DNA of 43,049 bases, taken from positions 1 to 43,049 of the forward strand of contig JAIKZQ010000054.1 in assembly GCA_024682075.1 (NCBI GenBank), given 5' to 3'. The notes under the pieces are model-generated. The model was given only the letters and a program-made list of their open reading frames with translations, made no database searches and had not been told where the DNA came from. Of the stretch, positions 42,103 through 43,049 are shown one piece after another. Source of the DNA: Lachnospiraceae bacterium (GTDB lineage: Bacteria > Bacillota > Clostridia > Lachnospirales > Lachnospiraceae). Made by a program: the position numbers and the translations under genes. The first letter of the stretch is position 1, and each line of letters begins with the position of its first letter.

Positions 42103-42234
42103 TTTCTTCTCCGTTTCGATTCCGTGACAGGTTATGCGCAGGATGCAGCACCGCCTGTCGTGTCAATACTGCTAAAACCGTAATATTATAGCACAAAAGA
42201 CTCAGGAATGCTTATGAAAGCTACAGACTGCACC

Positions 42235-42263
42235 TTGAAAAAACGGCCCGCATTAACTATAGT
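42235..42263 (+). promoter_or_regulatory. Promoter of nrdG
   Basis: TTGAAA (42235-42240), 17-base spacer, TATAGT (42258-42263), about 40 bases before the nrdG ATG. Confidence 0.7.
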
Positions 42264-42302
42264 TATTATTGCAGTAAGATACTGGGTTCAGGGGAGAATA
42301 AA

Positions 42303-42833
42303 ATGTATTACGGAACCATCAAAAAATCCGATGTTGCAGACGGCCCCGGCGTCAGGGTTTCCCTCTTCGTAAGCGGATGCCGCCATCAGTGTAAAGGATG
42401 CTTCAATCCCGACACATGGGATTTCAAATACGGCAATGTATATACGGCGGAGGTTGAACAGGAACTGATAGAAGCAGTGGCTCCGTCATATATAGCGGGA
42501 TTCACTTTTCTGGGCGGTGAGCCTTTAGAGCCTGAGAACAGGCCTTTTGTGCTGTCACTTTCCAGGAAGCTCCGCGAGAAATATCCCGACAAGACGATCT
42601 GGCTCTACAGCGGATACACCTTTGAGACGGACATATTAAAATGGGCCGAAGAGGATGAGATCGTGAAGAATCTCCTGCCGCTCCTGGACGTGATAGTGGA
42701 CGGTGAATTCCACATCGCGGAAAAAAGCCTGATGCTCAAATTCCGCGGAAGCTCCAATCAGAGACTGATCGACGTGAAAAAGTCCCTGGCGGAAGGCAGC
42801 ACCGTTTTGTGCGATGAAGAAAACCTGAGATAA
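42303..42833 (+). CDS. nrdG: Anaerobic ribonucleotide reductase activating protein
   Basis: 176 residues, radical SAM enzyme that makes the glycyl radical on NrdD. Radical SAM [4Fe-4S] motif CRHQCKGC (C-x3-C-x2-C) in SGCRHQCKGCFNPDTWDF, and FTFLGGEPLEPEN. GGGGAG precedes ATG at 42303. No nrdD lies in the window or in the 216 bases downstream; it must be encoded elsewhere. The downstream neighbour is on the other strand. No clear terminator was seen after the stop. Confidence 0.93.
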   Translation: MYYGTIKKSDVADGPGVRVSLFVSGCRHQCKGCFNPDTWDFKYGNVYTAEVEQELIEAVAPSYIAGFTFLGGEPLEPENRPFVLSLSRKLREKYPDKTIWLYSGYTFETDILKWAEEDEIVKNLLPLLDVIVDGEFHIAEKSLMLKFRGSSNQRLIDVKKSLAEGSTVLCDEENLR

Positions 42834-42913
42834 CGAAAACGCACAAAGAAACAAGAAAGACATAAAAGAACTCCCTTTTTACAAAAGTGTTTCTATATGC
42901 ACAAACTTGAATT

Positions 42914-43048
42914 TTACTTCCTGGCAATTACAATCGGTTGATAGAATCCTGATTCCTCCGGGAATTTCCAAATCACCTGACTGCAACCACTGGATAAAAG
43001 CAGATTCGTTAATTCTTCTCTGCGGGTAGCCCGGTATTCACAAACAAA
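42914..43048 (-). CDS. C-terminal end of a likely class I SAM-dependent methyltransferase (partial)
   Basis: An open frame enters from the right edge and ends with TAA at 42914; 44 residues are visible (REELTNLLLSSGC, VIWKFPEESGFYQPIVIARK). The ending with GFYQPIVIARK resembles the last strands of class I SAM-dependent methyltransferases, in which a final beta-hairpin carries this type of sequence. The start and SAM motifs are outside the window, so the substrate is unknown. It is convergent with nrdG. Confidence 0.5.
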   Translation of the reverse strand, partial: FVCEYRATRREELTNLLLSSGCSQVIWKFPEESGFYQPIVIARK

Positions 43049-43049
43049 C

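Overview
The window looks like a chromosomal segment from an anaerobic Clostridia-type Firmicute, most likely a Lachnospiraceae relative. The reasons are a trimeric bifurcating-type NADH/ferredoxin hydrogenase operon, an NrdG activase for oxygen-sensitive ribonucleotide reductase, strong AGGAGG-type ribosome binding sites, a short YtrA-type GntR regulator, and Clostridia-like versions of ThyA, LysC and a PocR-domain kinase. Base composition looks moderate by eye (not computed). Nearly every gene lies on the minus strand. No phage, transposon, CRISPR or plasmid genes were seen.

Layout, left to right (most operons read right to left). 1-2940: hydrogenase operon (NuoE-like, NuoF-like, then HydA/HndD-like, cut by the window edge). 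3078-4956: GntR regulator, ABC ATPase and permease, behind a promoter with an overlapping near-perfect palindrome. 5185-12647: a long, tightly packed run. It starts with a Fur/Zur-type regulator behind two Fur-family boxes, followed by a Cys-rich two-helix membrane protein, a zinc-type ABC importer (binding lipoprotein with a His/Asp-rich repeat, ATPase, permease), a lipoprotein, a membrane-GNAT fusion, a CmpB-like membrane protein, a YwlG-family protein, a nitrilase-family hydrolase and a 54-residue ORF. 12882-18663: phosphodiester glycosidase-like protein, Lgt-like membrane protein with an acidic tail, MBL hydrolase, hybrid histidine kinase. 18845-20002: a small conserved plus-strand protein converging on an esterase.

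20013-24645: IlvE, a SurA/PrsA-like foldase lipoprotein, an HD-GYP protein and an SPFH/zinc-ribbon protein. 24732-31107: a GT2-GtrA fusion, a second phosphodiester glycosidase protein, a membrane-anchored protein, a beta-CASP nuclease-type MBL protein, ThyA and DHFR. 31174-31980: PAP2 phosphatase and a tRNA-Gly(GCC) with its promoter and terminator. 32022-33941: a GH3-fold membrane protein lacking the catalytic Asp. 34078-40069: PocR hybrid kinase, GlyA, Hom and LysC. 40146-42102: methionine aminopeptidase and an SGNH-like protein without the catalytic Ser. 42303-43049: NrdG and the C-terminal end of a likely methyltransferase.

Themes: zinc-responsive uptake with uncharacterised partners; envelope and polyprenyl-linked glycan functions (two NAGPA-type proteins, GT2-GtrA, PAP2, Lgt-like, GH3-like, SGNH-like); two hybrid kinases; and one-carbon/aspartate/thymidylate metabolism (GlyA, ThyA, DHFR, Hom, LysC). 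The least understood parts are the zinc accessory proteins and the apparently inactive envelope enzymes.
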